33,569 bases of DNA, from positions 1 through 33,569 of the forward strand of contig JBBRBX010000065.1 of NCBI GenBank assembly GCA_038205395.1, written 5' to 3'. This document shows, piece after piece, positions 17,725-25,758 of the stretch (positions are counted from its first letter, which is position 1; every line of letters begins with the position of its first letter). The notes under the pieces were generated by a model. That model saw nothing but the letters and a program-made list of their open reading frames with translations, was not told the origin of the DNA and did not search any database. A program made the position numbers and the translations under genes. The DNA comes from Fredericiella sp038205395 (GTDB lineage: Bacteria; Chloroflexota; Anaerolineae; Caldilineales; Caldilineaceae).

Positions 17725-18612
17725 ATGGACATACAGCCAAGCCTGGCCGATTTCTTAACGGCTCCCCTGGAAGCCATCAGTCCCTATGCGCCGCCAGCCC
17801 TGGTCTATGCCGCCGCCGGCACCCGGCGCAGCGCCACACTGGCAGGCCTTGATGCCAACAGTGAAGAATACGTACAGTGGTCGCGCAGCCGGATGGTGGA
17901 GGCGTTGCAGCTCATCTTCGCCCATCATGTGCAGCACATCTTTACCATCCCTGCCACGCCTGGTCAGTTTGCCGAGGTGGGGCCTTACCGCCACAACCTG
18001 GTGCGCTGGATCGAATGGGGTGTGGCGGGCAGAGATGCACTGGCGGAATATAATCGCCTGGGCTGGCGTGTACGGCTTGTGCATGCCGGTGTGCCTGAAC
18101 TGGTGGATGCGGAGAGAAGGCTGGCCGGATTGGCGGCGGCTCAGGATGTGAATGCCAAAACGTTGTGGTATGTTGTAATCGCCGACAACGAGGCGCTGTG
18201 GCAGCAACTGCTGGCGGCTGCTGCCACAGCCAAAGCCGGCACGCGTCAAGAAGCTGCCCGCGCGTTTTATGGCGAGACGCCGCCGGACATCAGCTTATTT
18301 TTGGGCTTTGGCAAACCGGTTATCGCACCCGATCTGCTGCCGCCGCTGCTGCATGACAAGGTCAATTGTTACTGGACACAGCGGCCAGGCTATCGGCTGA
18401 CCGAACAGGAATTGCGCACGATCTTGTATGACCATGCCCTGCTGCGCCCGACCTGGCAGGCCGACAAAAGCAAGCGCGCCGCCGCCGCCTTGCAGCAGCG
18501 ACAGGCCTGGCTGGAAGGACCAATCCTCGGCTTAGGCTCGCGTCTTGGCCCGTATTGGTATCCACTGTCATCACCGTCACATCAACCTGTCCGCCCACCG
18601 GAGTCAACCTAA
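17725..18612 (+). CDS. Rv3378c-family class I diterpene synthase / diterpenyl transferase (cis-prenyltransferase fold)
   Basis: 295 residues, nearly the same length as Mycobacterium tuberculosis Rv3378c (296), which converts tuberculosinyl diphosphate to tuberculosinol or tuberculosinyl-adenosine. From memory of that protein, several blocks match: GTRR (32-35), YGE (182-184), LFLGFGK (191-197) and LRTILYDH (230-237). Tyr49 and Tyr88 fall at the positions of its Tyr51 and Tyr90. The residue before GTRR is Ala31, whereas Rv3378c has the key Asp34 there. The start at 17725 (MDIQPSL) is 4 bases after the cyclase stop; an in-frame ATG at 17692 would overlap it by 29 bases. The expected substrate is the bicyclic diphosphate made by the neighbour, and the acceptor may be water or another nucleophile. 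The family match is firm, the product unknown. Confidence 0.88.
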   Translation: MDIQPSLADFLTAPLEAISPYAPPALVYAAAGTRRSATLAGLDANSEEYVQWSRSRMVEALQLIFAHHVQHIFTIPATPGQFAEVGPYRHNLVRWIEWGVAGRDALAEYNRLGWRVRLVHAGVPELVDAERRLAGLAAAQDVNAKTLWYVVIADNEALWQQLLAAAATAKAGTRQEAARAFYGETPPDISLFLGFGKPVIAPDLLPPLLHDKVNCYWTQRPGYRLTEQELRTILYDHALLRPTWQADKSKRAAAALQQRQAWLEGPILGLGSRLGPYWYPLSSPSHQPVRPPEST

Positions 18613-18620
18613 AACGACCC

Positions 18621-19322
18621 ATGACCACTATGCAGCCACCTCAACCAGGCCCGGCCTCCACAGCCGGATCGATCTCCGCCGTTCTCTTTGACCGCGATGG
18701 TGTACTCGCTTACTTTGACACCGCGGCGGCATCCGAGTACTTCCGCCCCTTGCTGCCGATTTCCATCTTTGCACTGGCAAGCCGCTGGCAAAATGCCGGC
18801 TTTGAATTTGGATTTCCGCGCAGTATCGCCGAAGAAAAGAGCTTCTTTGAGCTTTTCTGGCGCCGGATCGCAGATGAATTTGCTTTGGGGCCGGAGCAGC
18901 ACACGCTGCTGGCCGAGATTGAATATACGCAATTTATTGTCGCCTATCCGGAAGTAGAGGCAACGCTGGCCGCACTGCGCCAACAGGGGCTGCGTCTGGG
19001 CGTCTTATCCAACTTCTCTTTAGCCAGCCTGGACCAGTCGCTGATCAGCGTTGGCATAGGCCATTATTTTGATGTCGTCTGCGCAGCGCCGGTGATCGGC
19101 GTGTCGAAGCCGGCGGCGCAGGCTTATCATATTGCCCTGCAGGCGCTGCAAGTAGAGCCTGAGCAATGCTTGTTTTTTGACGACGAGCTTGATTGCGTGG
19201 AAGGTGCGCAGCGAGTCGGCCTCAAGGCCTACTTAGTTGACCGAGCTGCGCCGGCGACCGAGCTGCGCCGGCGCATTGTCAAAGATTTGCAGTGCGTGCC
19301 GGCGTTGGCGTCAGCGCAGTAA
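18621..19322 (+). CDS. HAD-superfamily hydrolase (subfamily I)
   Basis: 233 residues. All four HAD motifs are present: FDRDGVL (nucleophile Asp24, acid Asp26), VLSNFS (Ser/Asn 130-131), Lys163 in GVSKPAAQ and FFDDELD (Asp187-Asp188). A helical cap occupies about 35-110. The family cleaves phosphate esters or, less often, carbon-halogen bonds. It begins 8 bases after the diterpene synthase stop and is probably in the same transcript, so a phosphatase step on an isoprenoid phosphate is possible; that is inference from position only. A TTG at 18555 would extend it back into the previous gene and is less likely. No strong ribosome site is visible, which fits translational coupling. Confidence 0.82.
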   Translation: MTTMQPPQPGPASTAGSISAVLFDRDGVLAYFDTAAASEYFRPLLPISIFALASRWQNAGFEFGFPRSIAEEKSFFELFWRRIADEFALGPEQHTLLAEIEYTQFIVAYPEVEATLAALRQQGLRLGVLSNFSLASLDQSLISVGIGHYFDVVCAAPVIGVSKPAAQAYHIALQALQVEPEQCLFFDDELDCVEGAQRVGLKAYLVDRAAPATELRRRIVKDLQCVPALASAQ

Positions 19323-19333
19323 CGGCAGCTCCC

Positions 19334-21697
19334 CTAAGCGCCCGCCGCAGCATTAATGGATTGCTGAATTGCTTCGGCGACGCGCTCCAAGCTGGCCGGT
19401 TTGCTGATAAATTCATCCATCCCCGCCAGCAAGCACTTCTGGCGATCCTCCTGAGTAGCGGCAGCGGTCATGGCAATAATGAGGGGGCGCTGCGCAAGGT
19501 GAGTCATCACACGGATTTGTCGCGTAGCCTCCAGCCCATCCATCACCGGCATCTGCACATCCATAAACAGCAAGGAAAACTCCTTGCTGCGCATCAAGTC
19601 CACAGCATCGGCCCCATTTACGGCCAACTGGGCGGCGTAACCAAGCCGCTTTAGGAGGCGCAGCAGCACTTTTTGGTTGACCACATTGTCTTCCACAACC
19701 AGCACCTGGGCCGGGTAGCGCCGGCTGAAGTCTTCGTCCAGGTCCGGAAGTGCATATTTGGTTTGAACCTCAGCATCCTGTCCAGTCAGGTAGAGCAGCT
19801 TCTCCAATAGATCTTGTGGACGATAGGGCTGAAACAGCATGGCATACTTGCTGTTCGGCGGGGTTTCGATCTGCAAATGGACATTATTCAGGGTGGCATA
19901 AAACAACACAGGGCAGGAGGAATCCAACTGCTTAACTTCCTCAATGACTGCGCTGGCCACTTCCAATGCGTAGGGCAAACAACAGATCAGGGCAGCGGGA
20001 GATGCAGCATTCTGAAGATGAGGCTGCACCTCTGCACACGAGTGAAAAGCGACAACGCCGGCGCCCCACTGCTCCAAGTAGCTGCTCAAGATGCGCCGGC
20101 CAGTCACATTGGCATCGACTACCACTATGCGCATCCCTACCAATGGTTGGAGAGGAAAGCGCTGCGGCAGTTCGGGCAGCGAGCCGTTTTTATGGAACTG
20201 CGGGCCGGCAGGTGCTTGTACATGCCAGACGAATTGGAAGTTGGAGCCAATTCCAAGCGCGCTTTCCACCCACAAACGCCCTCCTTGCAGTTCGCAAAGC
20301 CGTTTGCTGATCGCAAGCCCCAGACCGGTGCCGCCATAGCGGCGCGTATGGGAGGCGTCAACCTGGCTGAATGAGGAAAAGATCAACTCCCATTTATCAG
20401 GAGCAATGCCGATGCCGCTGTCTTGAACCTGGAAGTGCAGTTCATAACTCCCAGATGTAGTCAAGTGAGCAGTTCCCGAAACAACCACTTCGCCCCGTTC
20501 TGTAAACTTAACCGCGTTAGAAAGCAAATTGACCAGAACCTGGCGCAGCCGGTATTCGTCGCTGACAACCTTGGCGGGGACGTTGGGTTCCAGATAGTAG
20601 AGGAGCGCCAGCCCTTTTTCCGCCGCCGCCGCCGCCACCACGTCCAATGCGCCCTCAACACATTGGCTCAGATCAAAAGGCTTATTTTCAAATGCAAGCG
20701 AGCCGGCGTCGATCTTCGAAAAGTCCAGGATGTCGGTGATGATAGCCAGCAGCGAACGTGAACTCAAACGAATTGTATCGACTAAATCACGCTGCTCACC
20801 TACCAGGGGGGTGCGCAGCAGCAGATCGGTGGTCCCCACTACGCCGTTCATGGGCGTGCGGATTTCGTGGCTCATATTGGCAAGAAATTGACTTTTGGCT
20901 TGGGCCGCCATTTCCGCCTGTTCCTTTGCCACCCGCAGCTCCACCTCACGCTGCCGGCGTTCGGTAATCTCCAGGCGCAAACTGTGATTGGCCGCATCCA
21001 GTTCCGCAGTACGCTCTTTGACCCGCTCCTCTAATTGATCGCGCGCCTGTTCCAATTGGTGTTGGCTTTCGAGCAGTTTGCCGTTGCTTTCCGCCAGTGC
21101 CCGTGCCGCGGCGCTGGATGCTGTGGCGCTGTCTTCGCTCTCACGCAGCGTGAGCCGCAGCAGCAGCGTGTTGATCAAAATGGTTACAAGCAGCGTAACG
21201 TACTGTTCAATGCTGGCCGCTCTTCCACTGTTGGGATGCATAAAACCCAACGTCTCCAGTCCATAGATCAGGGTAAGGCTGGCAACGCTGAGCCAGACAA
21301 CTAACATCAGCGCCCGCCGCCCCAGCAGCAGACCGGTCACGGGTATGACCATGAACAGCCCCATCAAATTGGGCGCGTCAATGGTGTGAATGACAAAAAC
21401 AGTGGGCAGCGTCGCGCCGGCATACAGCGCCACGATAAACAGGATAGCGGCCAGTTGTTCGCGCCCTGTGCGCGTAAGCCACAGCAGCACGCCGACAACT
21501 GCCAGCGCAATCACATCCATCAACAGCAAATTACGCTGTACATCGGGGCTGAACCTGCTGCTGGGTAGGGTGAAGATGTACAGCAGCAGGACAGCGGCAA
21601 CGATGAGCAGGAGGCGCATAAGCCAATACCCCGTGTTGGGGCCTTCAACCGGATTATACGCAGGTACGTCCCACCAGGAGCGGAAACGATTAATCAT
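19334..21697 (-). CDS. Hybrid sensor histidine kinase with two receiver domains
   Basis: 787 residues. About six membrane helices lie in 25-185, followed by a coiled coil (~185-265), then a kinase core with SHEIRTPMNG (His277), NLLSNAVKFT, DSGIGI and GGTGLGLAIS. Receiver-like domain 1 (~521-640) starts RIVVVDANV but has no Asp at the usual phosphoacceptor place (ALICCLPYALE), so it is a pseudo-receiver. Receiver 2 (~663-785) is complete, with LLFMDVQMPVMDG (Asp713) and ISKPAS. No output domain is present, so the phosphate probably passes to a separate histidine phosphotransfer protein. It diverges from the hox operon, and a link to hydrogenase control is possible but unproven. It runs convergently into the HAD gene with 11 bases between stops. 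Confidence 0.93.
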   Translation of the reverse strand: MINRFRSWWDVPAYNPVEGPNTGYWLMRLLLIVAAVLLLYIFTLPSSRFSPDVQRNLLLMDVIALAVVGVLLWLTRTGREQLAAILFIVALYAGATLPTVFVIHTIDAPNLMGLFMVIPVTGLLLGRRALMLVVWLSVASLTLIYGLETLGFMHPNSGRAASIEQYVTLLVTILINTLLLRLTLRESEDSATASSAAARALAESNGKLLESQHQLEQARDQLEERVKERTAELDAANHSLRLEITERRQREVELRVAKEQAEMAAQAKSQFLANMSHEIRTPMNGVVGTTDLLLRTPLVGEQRDLVDTIRLSSRSLLAIITDILDFSKIDAGSLAFENKPFDLSQCVEGALDVVAAAAAEKGLALLYYLEPNVPAKVVSDEYRLRQVLVNLLSNAVKFTERGEVVVSGTAHLTTSGSYELHFQVQDSGIGIAPDKWELIFSSFSQVDASHTRRYGGTGLGLAISKRLCELQGGRLWVESALGIGSNFQFVWHVQAPAGPQFHKNGSLPELPQRFPLQPLVGMRIVVVDANVTGRRILSSYLEQWGAGVVAFHSCAEVQPHLQNAASPAALICCLPYALEVASAVIEEVKQLDSSCPVLFYATLNNVHLQIETPPNSKYAMLFQPYRPQDLLEKLLYLTGQDAEVQTKYALPDLDEDFSRRYPAQVLVVEDNVVNQKVLLRLLKRLGYAAQLAVNGADAVDLMRSKEFSLLFMDVQMPVMDGLEATRQIRVMTHLAQRPLIIAMTAAATQEDRQKCLLAGMDEFISKPASLERVAEAIQQSINAAAGA

Positions 21698-21783
21698 GAA
21701 GGATGCGCCTATTCTATTACCTTCTACTTAAACCAAGCTTAAAATAGTAGGCCTGCGGTAAGGCCGCCTCTCCAGGCACAGGT

Positions 21784-21810
21784 ATTATACCACGATTACT
21801 CAACTTACAA
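21784..21810 (-). promoter_or_regulatory. Likely promoter of the hybrid kinase gene
   Basis: On the minus strand TTGTAA (21805-21810), a short 15-base spacer and TATAAT (21784-21789). It would give a leader of about 80 bases. The spacer is shorter than the usual 16-18. Confidence 0.4.
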
Positions 21811-21882
21811 TATAGCTTTCGTCATGATTTCGACACAACAGTCCATCTTTCATTGATTTTAAATACTTTAATCACAACAACG

Positions 21883-21910
21883 CAGCCACGATGCAGCAGC
21901 CACGATGCAG
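21883..21910 (+). repeat. Two tandem copies of a 14-base repeat
   Basis: CAGCCACGATGCAG occurs at 21883-21896 and again, identical, at 21897-21910, upstream of hoxE. Half-turn-and-a-bit spacing could place two protein sites side by side; a replication slip is the simpler explanation. Confidence 0.8.
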
Positions 21911-21949
21911 CCTTCATTGTTTACCAAGGATGTGTGCGCACTTTCGCAC

Positions 21950-21965
21950 CTGGTCACTTGACCAG
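21950..21965. promoter_or_regulatory. Palindrome CTGGTCA-CT-TGACCAG, possible operator
   Basis: A perfect 7-bp inverted repeat with a 2-base centre, 118 bases before hoxE. A copy differing at one base of 16 lies at 33353-33368 in the oxidase region. The size and symmetry fit a dimeric helix-turn-helix regulator. The regulator is unknown. Confidence 0.5.
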
Positions 21966-22012
21966 CAAACCACTCGTCCTCCAGGCCAGGTCAATACCTG
22001 TGCCATTGGATT

Positions 22013-22042
22013 GTTTACGGATGACGAAACTTAGACTAATAT
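22013..22042 (+). promoter_or_regulatory. Weak promoter candidate for the hox operon
   Basis: TTTACG (22013-22018), 18 bases, then TAATAT (22037-22042), 41 bases before the hoxE start. The match to consensus is modest, as would suit an activator-dependent promoter. Confidence 0.3.
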
Positions 22043-22083
22043 AAAGATGTCCAATTGTTACTAAATTCACAAAGAGAGCCTCT

Positions 22084-22635
22084 ATGCCGAATCCAACACC
22101 AGCACCAGTGCGCACCGTGCGACGGGCCGACGAGGAGCACCCCAGCGGCGACCCACGCTTTGCTTTGATTGACCGCACGCTCAAACGCTTTCAATATCAG
22201 CAGGATGCGCTGATTGAAGTTCTGCATACCGCCCAAGAGGCGTTTGGCTTCTTGAGCGATGACCTGCTTATCTATGTGGCGCACCAGCTTAAACTCCCGC
22301 TCAGTTGGGTTTACGGCGTGGCGACCTTTTATCATTTCTTCACCCTTACGCCGCAAGGTGAGCACAACTGTATCGTCTGTATGGGGACCGCATGTTATGT
22401 AAAACGAGCGGCAGAGATCGTGGCGGCGCTGCAAAAGGCTTACGGCATTGCCCAAGGCGAGACGACGCCGGATGGACGCTTCAGCCTGGCTACTGCGCGC
22501 TGTCTGGGCAGTTGCGGCCTGGCGCCGGTGCTAGTCCTCGACGGCGACGTACTGCCGCGCGAGACCCCCGAAACAGCCCTGGAAAAGGTGCAGCAGCGCA
22601 TCCAACCCGCCAACCCCGACAAGGTCCCGGCATAA
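22084..22635 (+). CDS. hoxE: Bidirectional [NiFe] hydrogenase, diaphorase subunit HoxE (NuoE-like)
   Basis: 183 residues with a helical N-terminal bundle (~25-85) and a thioredoxin-like [2Fe-2S] domain. The ligands are visible in CMGTAC and CLGSC (C-x4-C ... C-x3-C), the standard pattern of NuoE/HoxE. WVYGVATFYHFF is a typical family stretch. It transfers electrons inside the diaphorase part between HoxF and other partners. It is the first gene of hoxEFUYH; the start has AGAGAG a few bases upstream. HoxF begins 25 bases after its stop. A stand-alone NuoE of complex I is the alternative, but the hydrogenase genes downstream decide for HoxE. Confidence 0.93.
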   Translation: MPNPTPAPVRTVRRADEEHPSGDPRFALIDRTLKRFQYQQDALIEVLHTAQEAFGFLSDDLLIYVAHQLKLPLSWVYGVATFYHFFTLTPQGEHNCIVCMGTACYVKRAAEIVAALQKAYGIAQGETTPDGRFSLATARCLGSCGLAPVLVLDGDVLPRETPETALEKVQQRIQPANPDKVPA

Positions 22636-22660
22636 AGAGCCTGCATAAAGGGAGCATGCA

Positions 22661-24439
22661 ATGAACCGAGCCGATCTCGAATCCATGGCGCAGCGCGAAC
22701 AGCAGCGCCAGCAAGCATTTCGCTGCCGCATCCTCTGCTGCGCCAGCACACCCTGTCTCTCGTCCGGCGGCACGGCAGTCATTGAGGCCGTCAACAGTGC
22801 CGTGACCGAATTGAAACTGGCTGCCGACGTGCAGACAGTGGCTACCGGCTGCATGGGGCCGTGCAGCCGCGGGCCGATGGTGACGGTGCAGGAGCAGGGC
22901 CGCCCCGATGTGATTTATCAACAGGTGACCCCGGCCACCGCACGCGCCATTGTCGCCGCGCACGCCAACACAAACGCCGCGCCGCTGGAGATGGAAGCCG
23001 ACAGACCGGCCAGTCCGGTGGCCGATACAGCGGTAGATCCAGCGGCCGATCCATTGGCTGCACAGGTGCTGCCGGCGGATATTCCCTTTTTTGCCAAGCA
23101 GCAAAAAGTGGTGCTGGCCAACAGCGGGTTGATCGATCCGGAAAAGCTGGAAGAGTATGTCGCCCGCGGCGGCTATCGGGCGTTGGGCTATGCACTGCGC
23201 GAGATGACGCCGGAAGGAGTCTGCCGCGAATTGATCGCCAGCGGGCTGCGCGGGCGCGGCGGCGCCGGCTTTCCGGCCGGTCTCAAATGGGACATGGTGC
23301 GCAAAGAAGCAGCCGACAAAAAATATGTGATCGCCAACGGAGACGAGGGCGACCCGGGCGCCTATATGGATCGCACATTGATGGAGTCGGACCCGCACCG
23401 CGTGCTGGAAGGCATGGCGATTGCCGGCTACGCGGTTGGCGCCGACCAGGGTTTTCTCTATGTGCGCGGCGAATACCCGGTCGCGGCCAAACGGCTGGAG
23501 CGGGCGATTCGCGCGGCGGAACGGCGCGGCCTGCTGGGCAGCCGGGTGCTGGACAGCGGCTTTAACTTCCGTGTCGATGTGCGCATCGGCGCCGGCGCCT
23601 TTGTGTGCGGAGAAGAGACGGCGCTGATGGCTTCCATTATGGGCCGCCGCGGCCAGCCCATCACGCGCCCGCCCTATCCGGCGCAGTCCGGCCTGTGGGG
23701 CAAGCCGACGCTGATCAACAACGTGGAGACGTTCGGCAACATCGCCCCCATTATCAACCACGGCGCTGAATGGTTTGCGGGGATCGGCACAGCCAAAAGC
23801 AAGGGGACCAAGATTTTTGCCTTGGCCGGCAAAGTCAAGACCACCGGGCTGATTGAAGTGCCGATGGGCATCACGTTGCGGGAGATCGTTTACGACATCG
23901 GCGGCGGCATCCCGGATGATCTGGCCTTCAAGGCGGCGCAGACGGGCGGCCCCTCCGGTGGCTGCATCCCGGCCGCGCACCTCGACACGCCCGTGGACTA
24001 CGACAGCCTGCGTGCGCTTGGCTCGATCATGGGATCGGGCGGTCTGATCATCATGGACGAGCGCTCGTGCATGGTGGATGTGGCCAAATTCTTTATGGAA
24101 TTTTGTATGGACGAGAGCTGCGGCAAATGTGTGCCCTGCCGCGTAGGCACCGTCCAGATGTACCGGCTGCTGGAGCGGATCACCAATGGCAGCGCCACAC
24201 CCAAAGACCTGGAGCAGCTGCAGGATCTCTGTACGATGGTCAAAGAGACCAGCCTGTGTGGTCTCGGCCAATCGGCGCCCAACCCCGTGCTCAGCACAAT
24301 CCGCTATTTCTTGGACGAATACAACGCCCACATTCGCGACCACTATTGCGCAGCCGGCGTCTGCACGCTGGATCAGCGGCCGGTGGCAGAGATGGTTCCG
24401 GGCGCGTCAACCGAAGGAGAGTTGCAATGGCAGTCGTGA
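22661..24439 (+). CDS. hoxF: Hydrogenase diaphorase subunit HoxF (NADH/FMN-binding)
   Basis: 592 residues. The N-terminal thioredoxin-like [2Fe-2S] domain has Cys27, Cys32, Cys64 and Cys68. An Ala/Pro linker of about 105-140 follows, then the NuoF-type domain: GRGGAGFP (198-205, FMN/NADH site), ANGDEGDPGAYMDR, GAGAFVCGEETAL and the [4Fe-4S] ligands Cys487, Cys490, Cys493 and Cys533. The subunit exchanges electrons with NAD(H). AAGGGAG lies just ahead of the ATG at 22661. It overlaps hoxU by 13 bases, which suggests translational coupling. Confidence 0.95.
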   Translation: MNRADLESMAQREQQRQQAFRCRILCCASTPCLSSGGTAVIEAVNSAVTELKLAADVQTVATGCMGPCSRGPMVTVQEQGRPDVIYQQVTPATARAIVAAHANTNAAPLEMEADRPASPVADTAVDPAADPLAAQVLPADIPFFAKQQKVVLANSGLIDPEKLEEYVARGGYRALGYALREMTPEGVCRELIASGLRGRGGAGFPAGLKWDMVRKEAADKKYVIANGDEGDPGAYMDRTLMESDPHRVLEGMAIAGYAVGADQGFLYVRGEYPVAAKRLERAIRAAERRGLLGSRVLDSGFNFRVDVRIGAGAFVCGEETALMASIMGRRGQPITRPPYPAQSGLWGKPTLINNVETFGNIAPIINHGAEWFAGIGTAKSKGTKIFALAGKVKTTGLIEVPMGITLREIVYDIGGGIPDDLAFKAAQTGGPSGGCIPAAHLDTPVDYDSLRALGSIMGSGGLIIMDERSCMVDVAKFFMEFCMDESCGKCVPCRVGTVQMYRLLERITNGSATPKDLEQLQDLCTMVKETSLCGLGQSAPNPVLSTIRYFLDEYNAHIRDHYCAAGVCTLDQRPVAEMVPGASTEGELQWQS

Positions 24440-25161
24440 CACTCACCGTCAACGATGAAATGGTCAGCGCCCAAGAGGGACAATCGCTGCTGTCGGTGCT
24501 GCGCGAACACGGGATCGATATGCCGACGCTCTGCCATCTGGAGGGGCTGAGCGAGCGCGGCGGCTGCCGCCTGTGCATGGTGGAGTTGGAGGGCAACGCC
24601 CGCCTGCAGGCGGCCTGCGTGACGCCCGCCGCCGAAGGCATGGTGGTGCACACGCACAGCGAACGGTTGGTGAAATATCGCCAGATGATTCTCGAACTGC
24701 TCTTCTCCGAGCGCAACCATATCTGCGCCGTGTGCGTGATGAACGGCCACTGCGAGCTGCAGGCCGAAGCCGCCAACATTGGCATGGACCATGTGCGCTA
24801 TGAATATCTCAATCCTGACCTGCCGATGGATGCCTCGCATCCTCGCTTTGTGCTCGACCACAACCGCTGCATTTTGTGCATGCGCTGCGTGCGTGTCTGC
24901 GACGAGATCGAAGGCGCACATGTGTGGGACGTGATGGGCCGTGGGGCCAATAGCCGGGTGATCACCGACCTCAACCAGCCCTGGGGCACAAGCCAAAGCT
25001 GCACAAGCTGCGGCAAATGCGTGCAGGTCTGCCCCACCGGCGCACTCTCGGCCAAGGGCGCCACCGTGGCCGAAATGGAAAAACAGCACGACTTCCTGCG
25101 CTGGATTCTGGACGGGCGCGAGAAGAATGTGTGGAGCTACAGCAACGGGAAAGGCAAATGA
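24427..25161 (+). CDS. hoxU: Hydrogenase diaphorase subunit HoxU (iron-sulfur)
   Basis: 244 residues, the N-terminal third of NuoG in layout. A plant-type [2Fe-2S] domain with Cys36, Cys47, Cys50 and Cys64 is followed by a His/Cys [4Fe-4S] site (NHICAVCVMNGHC, His98, Cys100, Cys103, Cys109). Two ferredoxin-type clusters follow: CILCMRCVRVCDE and CTSCGKCVQVCPTG. It wires the diaphorase to the hydrogenase dimer. The ATG at 24427 begins the ferredoxin fold (MAVVTLTVND); longer in-frame starts would lie deep inside hoxF. The stop overlaps the hoxY start (ATGATGA). Confidence 0.95.
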   Translation: MAVVTLTVNDEMVSAQEGQSLLSVLREHGIDMPTLCHLEGLSERGGCRLCMVELEGNARLQAACVTPAAEGMVVHTHSERLVKYRQMILELLFSERNHICAVCVMNGHCELQAEAANIGMDHVRYEYLNPDLPMDASHPRFVLDHNRCILCMRCVRVCDEIEGAHVWDVMGRGANSRVITDLNQPWGTSQSCTSCGKCVQVCPTGALSAKGATVAEMEKQHDFLRWILDGREKNVWSYSNGKGK

Positions 25162-25709
25162 TGAAACTTCTACCCAAAATCCGCTTTGCCACCGCCTGGC
25201 TGGGCGGTTGCTCCGGCTGTCATATGAGCTTTCTCGATCTAGACGAGCGGCTGATCGATCTGGCCGGCATGATCGAACTGGTCTACAGCCCGATTGCCGA
25301 CATCAAAGAATTTCCCGAAAATGTGGATGTCACCCTGGTGGAGGGGGCGGTGGCCAATGTGGACAACCTCAGGCTGGCGCTGGAGATTCGGGCGCGCAGC
25401 CGGCTGGTGGTCAGCTTTGGCGACTGCGCGGTGACGGGCAACGTGCCCAGCCTGCGCAATAAGCTGGGCGTGGACGATCTACTGACGGCGGTCTATCACG
25501 AGGGGCCAGGCAACCACCCTGCCGGCAACGAGCCGGACGGCGTGATGCCGCAGCTTCTGCCCAAAGTGCTGCCGCTGCACCAGGTCATCGCCGTGGACGC
25601 CTTTATCCCCGGCTGTCCCCCCGACACGGAACGCATCTGGGCGGCGGTCAGTGCGTTGCTGGCGGGCGAACCGGTGGTCTTGAACCCAGATATGCGCAGC
25701 TTCGGCTAA
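25158..25709 (+). CDS. hoxY: [NiFe] hydrogenase small subunit HoxY
   Basis: 183 residues, cytoplasmic (no Tat signal), as expected for group 3d. The proximal [4Fe-4S] cluster ligands are Cys18 and Cys21 (GGCSGCHMSF), Cys90 (FGDCAVTGN) and Cys153 (IPGCPPD). It carries electrons from the NiFe site to the HoxEFU diaphorase. There are two adjacent ATG codons, at 25158 and 25161; the first overlaps the hoxU stop by 4 bases. HoxH follows after 49 bases. Confidence 0.95.
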   Translation: MMKLLPKIRFATAWLGGCSGCHMSFLDLDERLIDLAGMIELVYSPIADIKEFPENVDVTLVEGAVANVDNLRLALEIRARSRLVVSFGDCAVTGNVPSLRNKLGVDDLLTAVYHEGPGNHPAGNEPDGVMPQLLPKVLPLHQVIAVDAFIPGCPPDTERIWAAVSALLAGEPVVLNPDMRSFG

Positions 25710-25758
25710 CCCAAAGAGCGGCGCCAAGAGAAGCGCAAAGAGAGGCAAGGAGTCGTTT

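Larger units (their letters stand above)
21698..22083. other. 386-base divergent control region between the hybrid kinase and the hox operon
   Basis: This AT-rich stretch holds the promoter candidates for both directions, a tandem 14-base repeat (21883-21910), a GTGCG/CGCAC inverted repeat (21934-21949) and a perfect palindrome (21950-21965) that recurs near the oxidase genes. No convincing gene is seen in it. Confidence 0.7.

Noticed and set aside
21883..21910. Possible start of a CRISPR array
   Set aside because: Only two directly adjacent 14-base copies, no spacers and no cas genes nearby.
22490..24343. 617-codon open frame on the minus strand
   Set aside because: It lies opposite hoxE and hoxF, has no ribosome site or recognisable domain, and its composition is that of a GC-rich antisense shadow.
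22084..25161. Complex I genes nuoE, nuoF and part of nuoG
   Set aside because: HoxU is the short form of NuoG, HoxF has the fused N-terminal ferredoxin domain, and hydrogenase subunits follow directly, so these are hydrogenase diaphorase genes.
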